A stretch of DNA of 22,991 bases, taken from positions 1-22,991 of IMG/VR virus record IMGVR_UViG_3300026519_000065; one strand, 5' to 3'. This document shows, in pieces, positions 9,401-17,122 of this stretch (the stretch's first letter is position 1; every line of letters starts with the position of its first letter). Source of the stretch: a virus. The position numbers were made by a program, and so were the translations under genes. The notes beneath the pieces were generated by a model. That model searched no databases. It had not been told where the DNA came from and worked only from the letters and a program-made list of their open reading frames with translations.

Positions 9401-12400
9401 AGCCGCAAAGGCATGGCAGAGTATTTTGCAAAACATATCGACGGTTATTGAAGAGCACACAGATGGTGGCGGGAGGCAACGCGGCGCAGCGCTTGCTCAA
9501 TTCTGGGGGACACACCAGAGGTTCTTCCAGCAGGTTCTCACGTCCATGCAAATGCCGACCATTATTGCGGCAATCAAAAAGGATTTGGATGCGGGAATGT
9601 CTCCCGTCATCCAGTTGGTAAACACCAACGAGGCGGCAGTGAAGCGCGCCATGTCGAAAATGCAGGAAGGCGATACGTTTGATGATATTGATATTTCTCC
9701 GCGTGACGATATTATCCAGTATCTCGAAACGTCTTTCCCAATAAATCAGTTTGAGGAATATACCGACGATAGCGGCAACGTGAGAACACGTCCGGCACAA
9801 GATTCAAAAGGGAACTTCATTGTGAACGCTCAAGCCGTGCGTATCCGCGATGAAATGGTTGATAAGTTGGCCTCAATGGTTCTGCCCGGCAACCCGTTAG
9901 ATATGATCATAGATGAACTCGGGGCAAGCAATGTGGCAGAAGTCACGGGCCGCACGCTGCGCGTTATCAATAAAGGCGGGAAAAAGGTCAAGGAGCGCCG
10001 TAGCCAAAGCAAGGCGTTAGCAGAGGCGCATGAGTTTCAGGCGGGCAAGCGCAAGGTTTTGGTGTTCTCTGATGCGGGCGGCACAGGCATGGACTTCCAC
10101 GCAGATAAAAGCGCCAAAAATACGGCACGCCGCGCTCACTATGTTTTGCAAGCGGGATGGCGGGCCGACAAGGCAATTCAAGGTTTTGGCCGGACCCACC
10201 GCACCAACCAGGTATCTGCGCCGATTTACAAGCTGGCAGGAACAAACCTTTCCGGCCATAAGCGGTTCACATCCTCAATAGCACGTAGGTTGGACCAGCT
10301 CGGGGCGCTAACCAAAGGACAGAAAGACACGGGCGGCGGCGGTATGTTTAATGCCACGGACAACCTTGAGAACGAATTTGCCGATGTTGCAGTTATGGCG
10401 CTATTCAGGGATATTTACGCGGGCAATGTCGATGGCTTTACAATGGCTGACGTTGATTCTGAACTCGGCATAAAAATAGCGGGTGAAAGCGGCTTCAACA
10501 ACACCGCCGTTCCAAGCGTTCCTCAATTCCTAAACCGCCTCCTCAACGTCTCTATCGACCGTCAAAATATGCTTTTTGATCGCTTTATTGAGCATATGGA
10601 GATCGCTGTGCAGACCGCGATCGACAACAACGAATATACGGCCGGCGTTGAGGAAATCACGCATGATGGTGCTGTTTTGGAGGAAACAAAGCAAGCATAC
10701 CGCGACCCCGTGACGGGCGCGACATCGGAATACCGCATGATCAATATCACTCGAAAAGTGAAAACAATACCATTCGCGCAGTTGGTCAGCACATTTAGGA
10801 ACCTGAAATTCAAAAAAAGCAACGAGACAGGCACCGTTTACGCCTTCCGCCCTGCATCATCTCGCACAAATGATCGCGGGCAGGTTATCCCGACATATCA
10901 CCGATTTACGGCGACAGACCGAACCATTATTGACAGTGACAAATACCGCTTTCAATACTCCATGGTTGAGGAGAAGGAGGCAGAGGCAGCATGGGGCCAA
11001 CAGATTAAAGATGCGCCGAGCACGCGCGACGAAACTATCCACCTTGTCACAGGAACGCTTTTGCCAATATGGGACCGCCTGCCAAGTAGAAGCCCGAAGA
11101 TTGTGCGGCTGAAGCTTGATGACGGACGTTCTCTGCTCGGTCGCCAGATACCAGATGTTGAACTTGAACGGACATTGGAAAATTTGGGTGTTGACGCTCC
11201 GGAGATAAACCTAAGCGCACCTGAAATACAAAAGGCGGTTATGGACGGAAAAACAATTCTGCTTTCCTCCGGCCATAAGATTGTGCGCCGCCGTGTTGGT
11301 GGCGAACTTCGGATTGAGGTCATCACGCCTCCGGGCGACTATTCCGGCCCCGATGGCTTGCGCCGCGCTGGCTTTAATGTAGAGCGTATCCAGTATAAAA
11401 ACCGCATATTCGCAGCCACGGGCGAGGCTGGCGTTGCACCGCTGGAAAGCCTGATGATGGGCAAGCGCATTGTCAGTGTGACCATGAGCAAAGAACGCCG
11501 CCCCAAAACAGGAATGATCCGGCCATACGGGAACCTCTCTGATGGTTCGCCTGTTTTCAAGAAATTCCGCGCTGAGCTTGACCGCATGGGTCTCAAAAAT
11601 GTGGAATTGCAATTCAACCCTGATTTCGGAGTGCCGGGGGGCATTACTGGCGACCATTTCGGACATATCACAATTACCATTGGCGATACGCTGAACCCGA
11701 AGTGGACAATGGCACACGAGTCCGTCCACGCCTACAAACACATGGGTGTTTTTACCGCCGAAGAGTGGTCAATCCTTGAGGCTGAAGCCAAAAGCGTATG
11801 GATGAAGCGTTACTATATTCGCCGCCGATACCCCAACCTCACCCGCGCCGAGCAGTATGAAGAAGCTGTTGCCGAGGCATTTGGCGAAGCCTATGAGCGG
11901 CGCGGTCAATTCCACACAGAAAGCGCGGTGCGCGCGGCGCTGGGCAGGATTAACAATTTCTTGAAAGCAGTGCGAAGCTGGGCCAAAGGGCTTGGCATGA
12001 AATCACCATCCGATGTTTTCGAGGGGATCATGCGGGGCGAGTTTAAGGGCCGGAAGGCCATAAGAGACTGGACTAGCCAGACCGGACGCCTGATGAAGCA
12101 CCAGCGGCGTGCAAGCGATATAGAGCACACAAGTGGCGCGCTGCACATCCCTGACCGATATGTGTTTGACGAGCTGATCAATGGGAATGGCACGATATTT
12201 GAGCGGGTTATGGCGGCAAAGCGCGCTATGGGAGACCGGATTGATTGGGGGGTATTTGGGACAAAACACGGCAAGGAAAACTCAGCGTTTTTCAGCCGTG
12301 TGCGCTTGCAGGATTATTTCCTGCCCTTCCTGCGCGCCAATGAGTTGATCGAGCGCGAAACCAATGGCAAAGTTCCTGATGATCTGAACGTCTATGACAC

Positions 12401-14849
12401 CGAGGGCTTATATGCTGGCCGTGTCGGCTCTCGCCTTGGCGATATTCGCAGAAAATACACCATGCCCATAATTGGCATCATCGGCAAAACGCGCGGCATG
12501 ACCATGGAAACGGTTGGTGATTATCTTACCGCCATGCACGCGAAAGAGGCCAATGCTCACATCGCAAATATCAATCATGATATGCCAGATGGCGGGTCCG
12601 GCATGACAAATGCTCAAGCAGAAGCTATTCTGGATGCTGTTAAAGATAGCCCGCAAGCCTCCGCTTACCAAGATATTTCCGTCCTGATTGGTAAAATGCG
12701 GGAAGAATCGATTGATATGCGCGTGGAGTCAGGGCTGATATCCGAACATGAGGCCAGCGCATGGCGAAACAGTTATGCCCATTATGTCCCGCTCAAAGGC
12801 TTTGCGGAAACCGATTATGCAGATGCTTCGCTTGATATTAACGGTATCGGGCGCGGTTACAATGTGCGTGGTCACGAAACAAAGCGACGGCTCGGGCGAA
12901 AATCTGCCGCCTTTAACCCGCTGATCTCCGCCATAACTCAGGCCGAAGAGGTGGTGGTGCGAGCCGAGAAGAACCGTGTTGGTCAGGTGATGTATCAGAT
13001 GGCCAAGGACTTTCCGACAAATGGCCTATGGCATGTAAAGAAAACAGAGACTAAGCCCGTGTTTAATGAGGCTACAGGGCTGGTTGAGGAACGCTCTGTC
13101 GCGCCAATTTCTCTGATCATGGCGCAAAACGAATTGGCCGTTAAGGTGGATGGGCAAGAGCACCGGATAATCTTTGATGACATGCGCCTTGCCCGGGCCG
13201 CAAGCCGGATGGGATCGGCCCGCCTTGGCGACATAATGGTTTATCTGTCGAAATTCAGCCGATACTTTTCGGCCATAAATACCATGCTTAGCCCGACGTT
13301 TATTGTGAAAAACTTTGTGCGCGACATTGTAACCGCCTCGATCAATATATCCTCCTACGAAAATGGCGGGAAAATCAGAAAGGGGATGCTCAAGGATGCC
13401 CCAAAGGCATTTATGGGCGCGTGGCGCGGGCAGGGTGGAAAATTCGATACCGAATATTCGAGATATTATCGGGAATACGATCAGGGCGGCGGCAAGGTGT
13501 CGTTCTGGACCGTGGACACGCCGTCGGTTAACCAGAAGCGCCTTGAGAAGCTGATGAAGGCCAAAACTGGCGGGGTCGCGCGAAAATCGCTAAACCTGAT
13601 CACGCCAAACTCAGAAATCAATCCTATTATTGGCGGGATAGAGCGGATCAACTTGGCAGTAGATAATGCCATTCGCCTATCGGCCTATGTGCACGCGCGC
13701 AAAAACGGGTATTCAGCGGAAAAGGCTATGTTGCTGGCGAAAGACTTGACGGTAAACTTCAATCGGCGCGGCGAGTCCGGAGCTGCCATGAACGCGATCT
13801 GGACATTCTCAAATGCTGGTATGCAAGGGCTTCACATAATGATGCGAGCGCTCAAAAGCCACAAAGTAAAGGCTATTGTCGCTGGCATGGTGATATTCGG
13901 GTTTATGTTGGACCAAGCCAACGTCTACCTCTCTGACGATGATGATGACGGCGAACTCTATTACGATAAAATCGCAGATTATAAGCACGAAATGTCGGTG
14001 ATGTTGATGCTTGGCCTTGAGCCGGATTCGGCGAAAAGCGCTGCCGCTCTTTGGATGCCGTATGGTTATAATGTGTTTCCATACCTCGGAAACCGTTTAA
14101 GCCAAATGTATCGCGGGAAAGTTACTGGTGGAAAGGCATTTGGAGATGTTGCTGCAGCAGCCTTCAATTCATTTGTGCCGATTTCCGGCGGTGACTTGAT
14201 GGCGACGGCCACGCCAACAATCCTCGACCCATTTATTGAGATCGCCAGAAACAAAAACTTCCTTGGATGGGCAATTCACAACAACTATCCAAATCAGCGG
14301 GGGCCGAATTCCGAGCAGACAGCAATGGGCAACCCGTCCTTGGCCTCGCAGTTTATCGCCCAGAAAGTCAACGCATTCACAGGCGGAACATATGCTGAAA
14401 GCGGATGGGCTGACTTTTACCCGCAGGACATCGACCATATCGGCGGGTTCCTCACCGGCGGGGTGGGCCGGTTCTTCGGGCGGTCAAGCGACATCATTGC
14501 GAACCTGCTAAATGGGAATGATATTGAGGCCGGACAGGTGCCATTGGTGAGAGACCTATACCTGCCGCCGGACCAACGCGCAGATCGACGTCTTTATTTA
14601 GACCGCTCTTCCATGATCAAAGAGGCTTATGCTGCAGCAAAGGCTTATTACGATGCTGGCGACCCTATACCTGAGCGCGTAAGATGGGTGGCCGCTCTAA
14701 ATGATGTTCGGCGCGAGGCGGCGCGGTATTATCGTGGGTCAGCACGAACCCCGAGAGACAGAGAGAGCGCGTATTATATTCTGAATAAGGCATATGTTGC
14801 CGCATGGAAAGCGAATACAGCCTATAGTTCGAACTCGATTTTCGACTGA
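3498..14849 (+). CDS. Giant polyvalent protein: ejection N-terminus, RMF-like, N6-adenine methyltransferase, SNO-type helicase, metallopeptidase, LPD38-like C-terminus
   Basis: A 3783-residue protein of the large polyvalent class, related in plan to P1 DarB. Residues 1-45 carry the YPQY-like motif of podovirus ejected proteins (RRQNPQYKDISNNALADAMY). Glycine-rich hydrophobic stretches at 291-330 and 422-449 could enter membranes. Residues 450-717 are mostly Pro/Gln/Ala-rich linker. ALPDG modules start at 718 and 957, and an RMF-like segment lies at 1107-1143. The methyltransferase has EPSAGNGG (1335-1342) and NPPF (1401-1404). The helicase has GDGTGVGKT (1730-1738), DESH (1840-1843), SAT (1883-1885) and QGFGRTHR (2228-2235), as in Strawberry-notch proteins. 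A metallopeptidase-like HESVH lies at 2740-2744 with an EEAVAEAF helix after it. The C-terminal ~800 residues look like LPD38, with a hydrophobic stretch near 3457. Probable role: ejected with the DNA to modify it and block restriction. The ribosome binding site is weak. Residues 1521-1629 are overprinted by another gene. Confidence 0.9.
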   Translation: MGILDEYRRQNPQYKDISNNALADAMYDKFYSNIPREEFDAKVGYAQTLPRIPATPESMAGEIAQPYNPVARTPMQIRGLEDRDAMDGVGFGSDQTSPIMTDVKAGEYSDQLGGVTYGQLTDMRNQSSNMTLFGIGSQEDVGYGINPAISSSEFGRGFESGVTGLKQMVVAASTIPLSGMTTVLGERLSMYDKVDALPQGLERWQVAEALGISPMNYASSLADDYYHGDAKRRGDHRSRALRMITSNEELMRQIVALHKQYSDEMQAMTGRVPNFTDINDVNDFVDWAASSTGQAIPFLGAIAASGALGGAPAIGAAGYGLGAGDLQSSLMDEGITDRGDLALAGAIPYAALEYLGPAASAFRGVSNKVIKEVARGYFRRLGRAIPQNAVEEFINEAGQGIISDIAVGEGTGDGVTLDDETLLSWFNQGMAGAIVGGAGGVLHASVGGRNTPAAPQVTQPAAPQPPTQGAPINAPNGPQAAPNQAQPQQPQQPDVTQPPATPETAAPQQPTPQEMADGLAGAATAPASPATPEAPAQPQEPAATPEAPQQPAGDTAAKPDRSMFDAKEWQEIESIVGSGDNRNDATGRTVMYNARTGETMQMDKFAEMVADRAAPDVQDTAPNAPTAPSTPQSGESGNVGSVQPAPQEVQAPQQPVAQGADAPAQPDTAPAPLPESAAPPKESPNSAETAVDTPLPPPEQTGQENQPAPVTQKQANGALPDGLRAVRRNPDNSNEWTLLGDNADPVGTFTSTAQDGIDAQTFERMRASAATYNQNRQRGADGGPVQMQNEVLPDNSNRVPPQVAPMDRSLSQAGAYWDGMSSGQRENFLRSMNPNGKADVRERFIKMPWSEISDNVRMAITEKLPNGAFQQSEQQKPAADLDTIAKEIFQTYQDFSPQVASKLMARRGRENGLTDAQVADVTEKVKALRKQGRSTSEEFTQKSQSEPVTDREKAMAALPDGFSLIEIRRRTNDYRAIVEMDANSKREAGTGETPESAVEVAARLLEIRNPQKQGAAADPAFKAAQDSGKLQVVHVGQPEGGISKAEPRIITKAEWDKTHSDYKSVIDGQKHILELDKKSGATVLSPVDVASPYEDNSMIDARQGPHYASGQKAARDGMRRELPSYFTKQRGKNAKDWYRGYDSFKSEASPTTAEQIASEAAQADTNPTDAQKKAAPESATQVQQGGMNPDAVAGLQQPDNATDLAADQPTVSLGKRLAELMGSSAFPSTNIKLMKMAAEDFGGTIAEGKFSPKDAYEGLELAMNMWIAKKGYEPSVDKTAAKMIVVKLQEMTETLPTQTRLDGETDAFQQFSTPPSYAFAANWVANIQMGERALEPSAGNGGIAIFAKNAGAKVDVNEIAARRAPSLKALGFNRVTKENAEQIANIWAKDPSRKYDVVVMNPPFSASGIRGGNNTSATGAQHIQQALDLMKQGGRLVAIMGHTFHPGNSRVSKFFKGLDGEYTVQANIEVNGSKVYTKYGTSYDNRILVIDKMAAPEGHKTLGGRAETIPELIDMMEDIRNVANDRSTKNGTDSDPQGISSREEGRAPAEDGGQSRDGKPKRVPEPDGVGRETDGAGRHRGDDPANGQRTRAKEGREGVDGRRETNEVDGGARASGSSRAASSNRQRTTLEDAKAYEVEDVSGGFSKYRPSRVRVKNAVEHPMQLVESSAMASVNPPRPNYEIQLPEAMVKKGLLSEAQLETVVYAGAAHSEMLPSDAQNPARRKGILIGDGTGVGKTREIAGIIADNWAQGRKKHILISKDKKLIKGARRDFDNVGMNSVPINDLGSVKADGEVKKGTQGVMFATYSTIGRAAADGKKSRLDQLVDWVGPDFDGTITFDESHLAGNALAVKGKRGTTKPSATALAVVDLQNRLPNARVVYASATAATEVHNLAYANRLGMWGPGTPFPTVNSFVEQINKGGIAAMEVVARDMKQSGVYIARNLSFDGVEYAKVEHELTAGQREMYDAAAKAWQSILQNISTVIEEHTDGGGRQRGAALAQFWGTHQRFFQQVLTSMQMPTIIAAIKKDLDAGMSPVIQLVNTNEAAVKRAMSKMQEGDTFDDIDISPRDDIIQYLETSFPINQFEEYTDDSGNVRTRPAQDSKGNFIVNAQAVRIRDEMVDKLASMVLPGNPLDMIIDELGASNVAEVTGRTLRVINKGGKKVKERRSQSKALAEAHEFQAGKRKVLVFSDAGGTGMDFHADKSAKNTARRAHYVLQAGWRADKAIQGFGRTHRTNQVSAPIYKLAGTNLSGHKRFTSSIARRLDQLGALTKGQKDTGGGGMFNATDNLENEFADVAVMALFRDIYAGNVDGFTMADVDSELGIKIAGESGFNNTAVPSVPQFLNRLLNVSIDRQNMLFDRFIEHMEIAVQTAIDNNEYTAGVEEITHDGAVLEETKQAYRDPVTGATSEYRMINITRKVKTIPFAQLVSTFRNLKFKKSNETGTVYAFRPASSRTNDRGQVIPTYHRFTATDRTIIDSDKYRFQYSMVEEKEAEAAWGQQIKDAPSTRDETIHLVTGTLLPIWDRLPSRSPKIVRLKLDDGRSLLGRQIPDVELERTLENLGVDAPEINLSAPEIQKAVMDGKTILLSSGHKIVRRRVGGELRIEVITPPGDYSGPDGLRRAGFNVERIQYKNRIFAATGEAGVAPLESLMMGKRIVSVTMSKERRPKTGMIRPYGNLSDGSPVFKKFRAELDRMGLKNVELQFNPDFGVPGGITGDHFGHITITIGDTLNPKWTMAHESVHAYKHMGVFTAEEWSILEAEAKSVWMKRYYIRRRYPNLTRAEQYEEAVAEAFGEAYERRGQFHTESAVRAALGRINNFLKAVRSWAKGLGMKSPSDVFEGIMRGEFKGRKAIRDWTSQTGRLMKHQRRASDIEHTSGALHIPDRYVFDELINGNGTIFERVMAAKRAMGDRIDWGVFGTKHGKENSAFFSRVRLQDYFLPFLRANELIERETNGKVPDDLNVYDTEGLYAGRVGSRLGDIRRKYTMPIIGIIGKTRGMTMETVGDYLTAMHAKEANAHIANINHDMPDGGSGMTNAQAEAILDAVKDSPQASAYQDISVLIGKMREESIDMRVESGLISEHEASAWRNSYAHYVPLKGFAETDYADASLDINGIGRGYNVRGHETKRRLGRKSAAFNPLISAITQAEEVVVRAEKNRVGQVMYQMAKDFPTNGLWHVKKTETKPVFNEATGLVEERSVAPISLIMAQNELAVKVDGQEHRIIFDDMRLARAASRMGSARLGDIMVYLSKFSRYFSAINTMLSPTFIVKNFVRDIVTASINISSYENGGKIRKGMLKDAPKAFMGAWRGQGGKFDTEYSRYYREYDQGGGKVSFWTVDTPSVNQKRLEKLMKAKTGGVARKSLNLITPNSEINPIIGGIERINLAVDNAIRLSAYVHARKNGYSAEKAMLLAKDLTVNFNRRGESGAAMNAIWTFSNAGMQGLHIMMRALKSHKVKAIVAGMVIFGFMLDQANVYLSDDDDDGELYYDKIADYKHEMSVMLMLGLEPDSAKSAAALWMPYGYNVFPYLGNRLSQMYRGKVTGGKAFGDVAAAAFNSFVPISGGDLMATATPTILDPFIEIARNKNFLGWAIHNNYPNQRGPNSEQTAMGNPSLASQFIAQKVNAFTGGTYAESGWADFYPQDIDHIGGFLTGGVGRFFGRSSDIIANLLNGNDIEAGQVPLVRDLYLPPDQRADRRLYLDRSSMIKEAYAAAKAYYDAGDPIPERVRWVAALNDVRREAARYYRGSARTPRDRESAYYILNKAYVAAWKANTAYSSNSIFD
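7010..7034 (+). other. Possible -1 frameshift signal: A AAA AAG plus small GC hairpin
   Basis: In the frame of the giant gene the codons read CAA AAA AAG, which puts the heptamer A AAA AAG in the phase used by the dnaX frameshift site. Two bases later CGCGC and GCGCG (7019-7023, 7030-7034) can form a 5-bp stem with a CCGAAA loop. A shift would reach a TGA at 7064-7066 and give a product of roughly 1190 residues, ending between the RMF-like segment and the methyltransferase. The stem is short and close to the heptamer, so this is a weak candidate. Confidence 0.25.
8045..8049 (+). promoter_or_regulatory. GGAGG ribosome binding site for the nested gene at 8059
   Basis: A perfect GGAGG lies inside the giant gene, 9 bases before the ATG at 8059. 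In the giant gene's own frame it merely encodes part of MMEDI. It is one of the best Shine-Dalgarno matches in the window and decides the start of the overlapping gene. Confidence 0.6.
8059..8388 (+). CDS. Overprinted small helical protein nested in the giant gene (+1 frame), family unknown
   Basis: A complete 109-codon gene lies in the +1 frame inside the giant gene, from ATG at 8059 to TAG at 8386-8388, with GGAGG 9 bases upstream. The product is not recognised. It looks like a folded helical protein, with 15 Leu, 8 Met and amphipathic stretches (AEHLLKMAG, LSAFLSLMVWGAR, DDIAEMILQMDREL). ELGPxxAAxxL occurs twice, from residues 69 and 91. The giant protein over the same bases (residues 1521-1629) has no Leu, Phe, Trp, Tyr, Met or Cys, one Ile, and is rich in Gly, Arg, Asp and Ser, so it is a disordered linker between methyltransferase and helicase. 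Codons in the nested frame favour CTG, GAG and AAG and end mostly in G or C. The layout suggests a partner or regulator made separately from the same transcript. No signal peptide or clear membrane segment is seen. Confidence 0.7.
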   Translation: MSPTTEAQRMAQIQTLKGSRVEKRAEHLLKMAGNPETESLSAFLSLMVWGARQTGQDDIAEMILQMDRELGPKKAAKELMAGEKPTKLMEELGPAEAAEQLLLIVSEQL

Positions 14850-14856
14850 TTATAAA
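14828..14856 (+). promoter_or_regulatory. Weak sigma70-like promoter candidate before the tail-fibre genes
   Basis: TATAAA at 14851-14856 matches five of six bases of the -10 consensus. TTCGAA at 14828-14833 matches three of six of the -35 box, with a 17-base spacer. It lies at the only AT-rich gap between the giant gene and the tail-fibre genes. The same TTATAAA is part of the repeat shared with the acetyltransferase gene, so the match may be incidental. Confidence 0.25.
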
Positions 14857-14887
14857 TATATTCCGCACAAACATTCCTTGGTAGTGT
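14840..14887 (+). repeat. Repeat copy B: decayed relic of the acetyltransferase 3' region
   Basis: This matches 1590-1647 through TTTCGAC, TGA, TTATAAA, ATATTCCGCACA and TGGTAGTGT in the same order, with indels between blocks. It covers the last codons of the giant gene (including its TGA) and most of the 65-base gap that follows. In one frame it reads YKYIPHKHSLVVYLW, close to IKYSAHDGSALVVLKM in the acetyltransferase, but the blocks are not all in one frame, as expected for a relic. CACAAA (14866-14871) and TTTGTG (14889-14894) could pair as a weak hairpin. No terminator with a T-run is present. Confidence 0.45.
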
Positions 14888-14914
14888 ATTTGTGGGAGAA
14901 ACTTGGAGAGAGCC

Positions 14915-15595
14915 ATGAGTTACAACAGCGCGACAAAGACAATCATACGAGGTTACAGGTTCACCACGGCATTAGACGCTGAAAGTGGCGACCCGATAAC
15001 ACAGGCGCAGCACGATGCAGCGCATGACGAGGTTGTGGCGGACGTTAATGCCATGCGCGCCGATATAGCCAGCGCCAGCGTGATTATCGACAATTTCACT
15101 GGAGATGGGTCTACGACAACTTTCGCGCTAACAGGATCTCCAGTGGACGAAAATACTCTGTTTATCCATATTGATGGCATCTACCAGAACTTGGACACCT
15201 TATCGCTTATCGCAGGGGACTTGGTTTTCTCTGCCGCGCCACCGAACTTGTCAGACATCGAAGTGAAGCAATTTTCAACGCCTCCGGTATCAAGATCCGT
15301 GACCACATTTTTAGCTGGCGACACCACGCCTTCTGTTCTTGGCGGGCTGGTTTTTCTGACGGACGCGGGTTCGATCACGATCACAGATTTTGATGACGGG
15401 GCCGCTGGGCAAGAAATTACTATCATATCCAAGGGCGCAGTAACATTCGACACCACGGGAACAGACCTCACGGGTAGTTCTGTTGATCTGGTGACAGCTT
15501 CCGGCGATGTGACGCGCTGGGTGTGTGAGGATGGGACCACTTGGCGCTTGATGGGTTTTGTTAACGCATCCGCAGATAACTCGGTGGGGGCATAA
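14915..15595 (+). CDS. Phage tail-fibre / appendage protein
   Basis: A 226-residue protein. The ATG at 14915 is chosen because GGAGAG at 14905-14910 is correctly placed; an in-frame TTG at 14903 is less likely. After a short helical N-terminus (about residues 24-48), residues about 55-115 carry NFTGDGSTTTFALTGSP and IHIDGIYQN. This repeated module of phage tail fibres has the form FtGDGsTttFtLs...v.idGvyq. The second half has a beta-strand-rich segment (TPSVLGGLVFLTDAGSITIT, then TWRLMGF) of the kind found in fibre shafts and baseplate appendages. It is the first gene after the 65-base gap and ends 3 bases before the next fibre gene, so the two are probably co-translated and assemble together at the tail tip. 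Confidence 0.75.
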   Translation: MSYNSATKTIIRGYRFTTALDAESGDPITQAQHDAAHDEVVADVNAMRADIASASVIIDNFTGDGSTTTFALTGSPVDENTLFIHIDGIYQNLDTLSLIAGDLVFSAAPPNLSDIEVKQFSTPPVSRSVTTFLAGDTTPSVLGGLVFLTDAGSITITDFDDGAAGQEITIISKGAVTFDTTGTDLTGSSVDLVTASGDVTRWVCEDGTTWRLMGFVNASADNSVGA

Positions 15596-15598
15596 ACC

Positions 15599-16975
15599 AT
15601 GGGCTTGACCAAACCATTTAACCGCATGAATGGAAGCGTTTTCAACGCCACCTCCGAAGTCCCTGCCAACTTAACGGTTGGCACCTACATCACCATTGCC
15701 GGAGTGACCAAGGAGGTTGTTTCCACGGGCGAGGACGAGACCGTTAACAGCAACAAGCTCCGCAATGTCGCGCCGGGGCGAAAGAACGTGCGTGCGAAAT
15801 CAACTAATTACTCGGTCCAAGCCGACGATGATGGCGCGGTGATAAAATGCGATTCATCCTTCACTGTATCCTTGCCAGCGGCAGCATTGCTTCCCAATGG
15901 CTGGTTTGTTGATGTAATCTCCGTGTCTGGAGATGTGGTGATTGATCCAAATGGTGCCGAAGTTATAGATGGGGCATCCACCGTAACACTATCGTCTGGT
16001 CAGGATTGCAGAATTACGTGTAATGGGTCGGCCTTCTATTCCCAATTTCTCTCAAACACAAGATTGGAAAATATAGTAGAAGATGCCACGCCGCAGCTCG
16101 GCGGCGCGCTGGATGCAAATGGCAATTCTATTGATCTGTCTCAAGGTGCGGACGTGGCCAGCGCGGCGGAGCTGCTGGTTTTGCGCGATGGTAACAGCTT
16201 TGACGTTACGGGCGCGGTGACTATTTCCAGCATCGAGGACACGGCAGATGCTTGGCCGATTGGCTCGGTGATTACACTGAAATTCGATGATGCACCTCTA
16301 TTGGCGCACCACGCAACGAACCTTGTCTTGCTCGGGGGCGCTGACATTCAAACGGCGGCTGGCGATGTGGCCATATTCCAGAAATACGCTGCCGGTGATT
16401 GGCGAATGGTGAGCTTTAGCGGGATTAGCGCTACGACTGGCTGGCAGGCTGGCACAAGCACCAAGCCAAGCTTGGCAAGCCCTGCCAATATCGCTGCGTC
16501 CATCGGTGCCTTGCAGCGAAGCCCCGCGCCTGATTTGATGGTAAGCTTTGAAACAACATCCGGAACTGCGGGAACCTCGGGCATTCCGGCGGCGCTTACC
16601 TTGCTACCATTAAACACTGTAAACAGGAATGTTATTGCAGGGGTGTCGCTCGCATCAAATGTAATTACCGGGCTGCCTGCCGGGGATTATTACATAGAAT
16701 GGTTAGTAAATTTCCGCCGAGCTGGTGCTTCTACAGCACTGGTCCAGACGGACATTTATGACAATCTTGCAGCAGCTCGCGCGGTCCCAGGCATATCAGA
16801 TCAAATCGGGAGTTATGATGCTGGAGTGATTGCAGGCGCAGGATTTTATTCACCAGCCGCAACCGCCGACTTGATCCTGCGAGGCTATTCCAATTCATCC
16901 GGCACCACAAATGGCGCGCCTACGGCGAGCGGCTCGCCAAACGTGATCAACATCGTGAAACTATGGAAACTGTAA
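15599..16975 (+). CDS. Tail-fibre protein with C-terminal jelly-roll-like domain
   Basis: The product has 458 residues. Residues about 62-145 contain the common fibre module that starts with NYSVQADDDGAVIKCDSSFT and VSLPAAALLPNGW and ends near GSAFYSQ. At about residues 163-180 the motif EDATPQLGGALDANGNSIDL is the widespread fibre linker TPQLGGxLDxNGNxI. The last ~125 residues, starting near LLPLNTVNRNVIAGVSLASN and ending INIVKLWKL, look like a C1q-like jelly-roll cap used by many phages to bind receptors. A G-rich ribosome binding site (GGTGGGGG) lies about 8 bases before the ATG. The gene is followed within 10 bases by another small gene. Role inferred: trimeric fibre with shaft and receptor-binding tip. 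Confidence 0.75.
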   Translation: MGLTKPFNRMNGSVFNATSEVPANLTVGTYITIAGVTKEVVSTGEDETVNSNKLRNVAPGRKNVRAKSTNYSVQADDDGAVIKCDSSFTVSLPAAALLPNGWFVDVISVSGDVVIDPNGAEVIDGASTVTLSSGQDCRITCNGSAFYSQFLSNTRLENIVEDATPQLGGALDANGNSIDLSQGADVASAAELLVLRDGNSFDVTGAVTISSIEDTADAWPIGSVITLKFDDAPLLAHHATNLVLLGGADIQTAAGDVAIFQKYAAGDWRMVSFSGISATTGWQAGTSTKPSLASPANIAASIGALQRSPAPDLMVSFETTSGTAGTSGIPAALTLLPLNTVNRNVIAGVSLASNVITGLPAGDYYIEWLVNFRRAGASTALVQTDIYDNLAAARAVPGISDQIGSYDAGVIAGAGFYSPAATADLILRGYSNSSGTTNGAPTASGSPNVINIVKLWKL

Positions 16976-16985
16976 AGAGGCCATT

Positions 16986-17111
16986 ATGGCGCAAAGCACA
17001 GCGATACCCCTTCCAAGCGATACTTGGATCATGATTTCGCAAACAGGGGCGAATATCGCAAGTGCAAACTGGGATATGACTATTCAGGTCCTCATTAAAT
17101 TGAACGCATAA
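16986..17111 (+). CDS. 41-residue phage protein of unknown function
   Basis: A short gene with AGAGG at 16976-16980, five bases before the ATG, filling the gap between two well-supported genes. The product has a Ser/Pro-rich start (MAQSTAIPLPSDTWIMISQT) and a short beta-like end (MTIQVLIKLNA). It has no signal peptide or clear membrane span. Its opening resembles the first part of small beta-rich tail-associated proteins, so it could be a shortened version of one, but no family is recognised. The next gene starts 11 bases later with its own AAGGGGG signal, which argues that the TAA is a genuine end and not a frameshift. Confidence 0.5.
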   Translation: MAQSTAIPLPSDTWIMISQTGANIASANWDMTIQVLIKLNA

Positions 17112-17122
17112 AGGGGGAACCA

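Noticed and set aside
15181-15684. 167-codon minus-strand open frame across two fibre genes
   Set aside because: It spans the boundary of two well-supported plus-strand genes, has no start signal and is Pro/Ser/Val-rich as expected of an antisense shadow.
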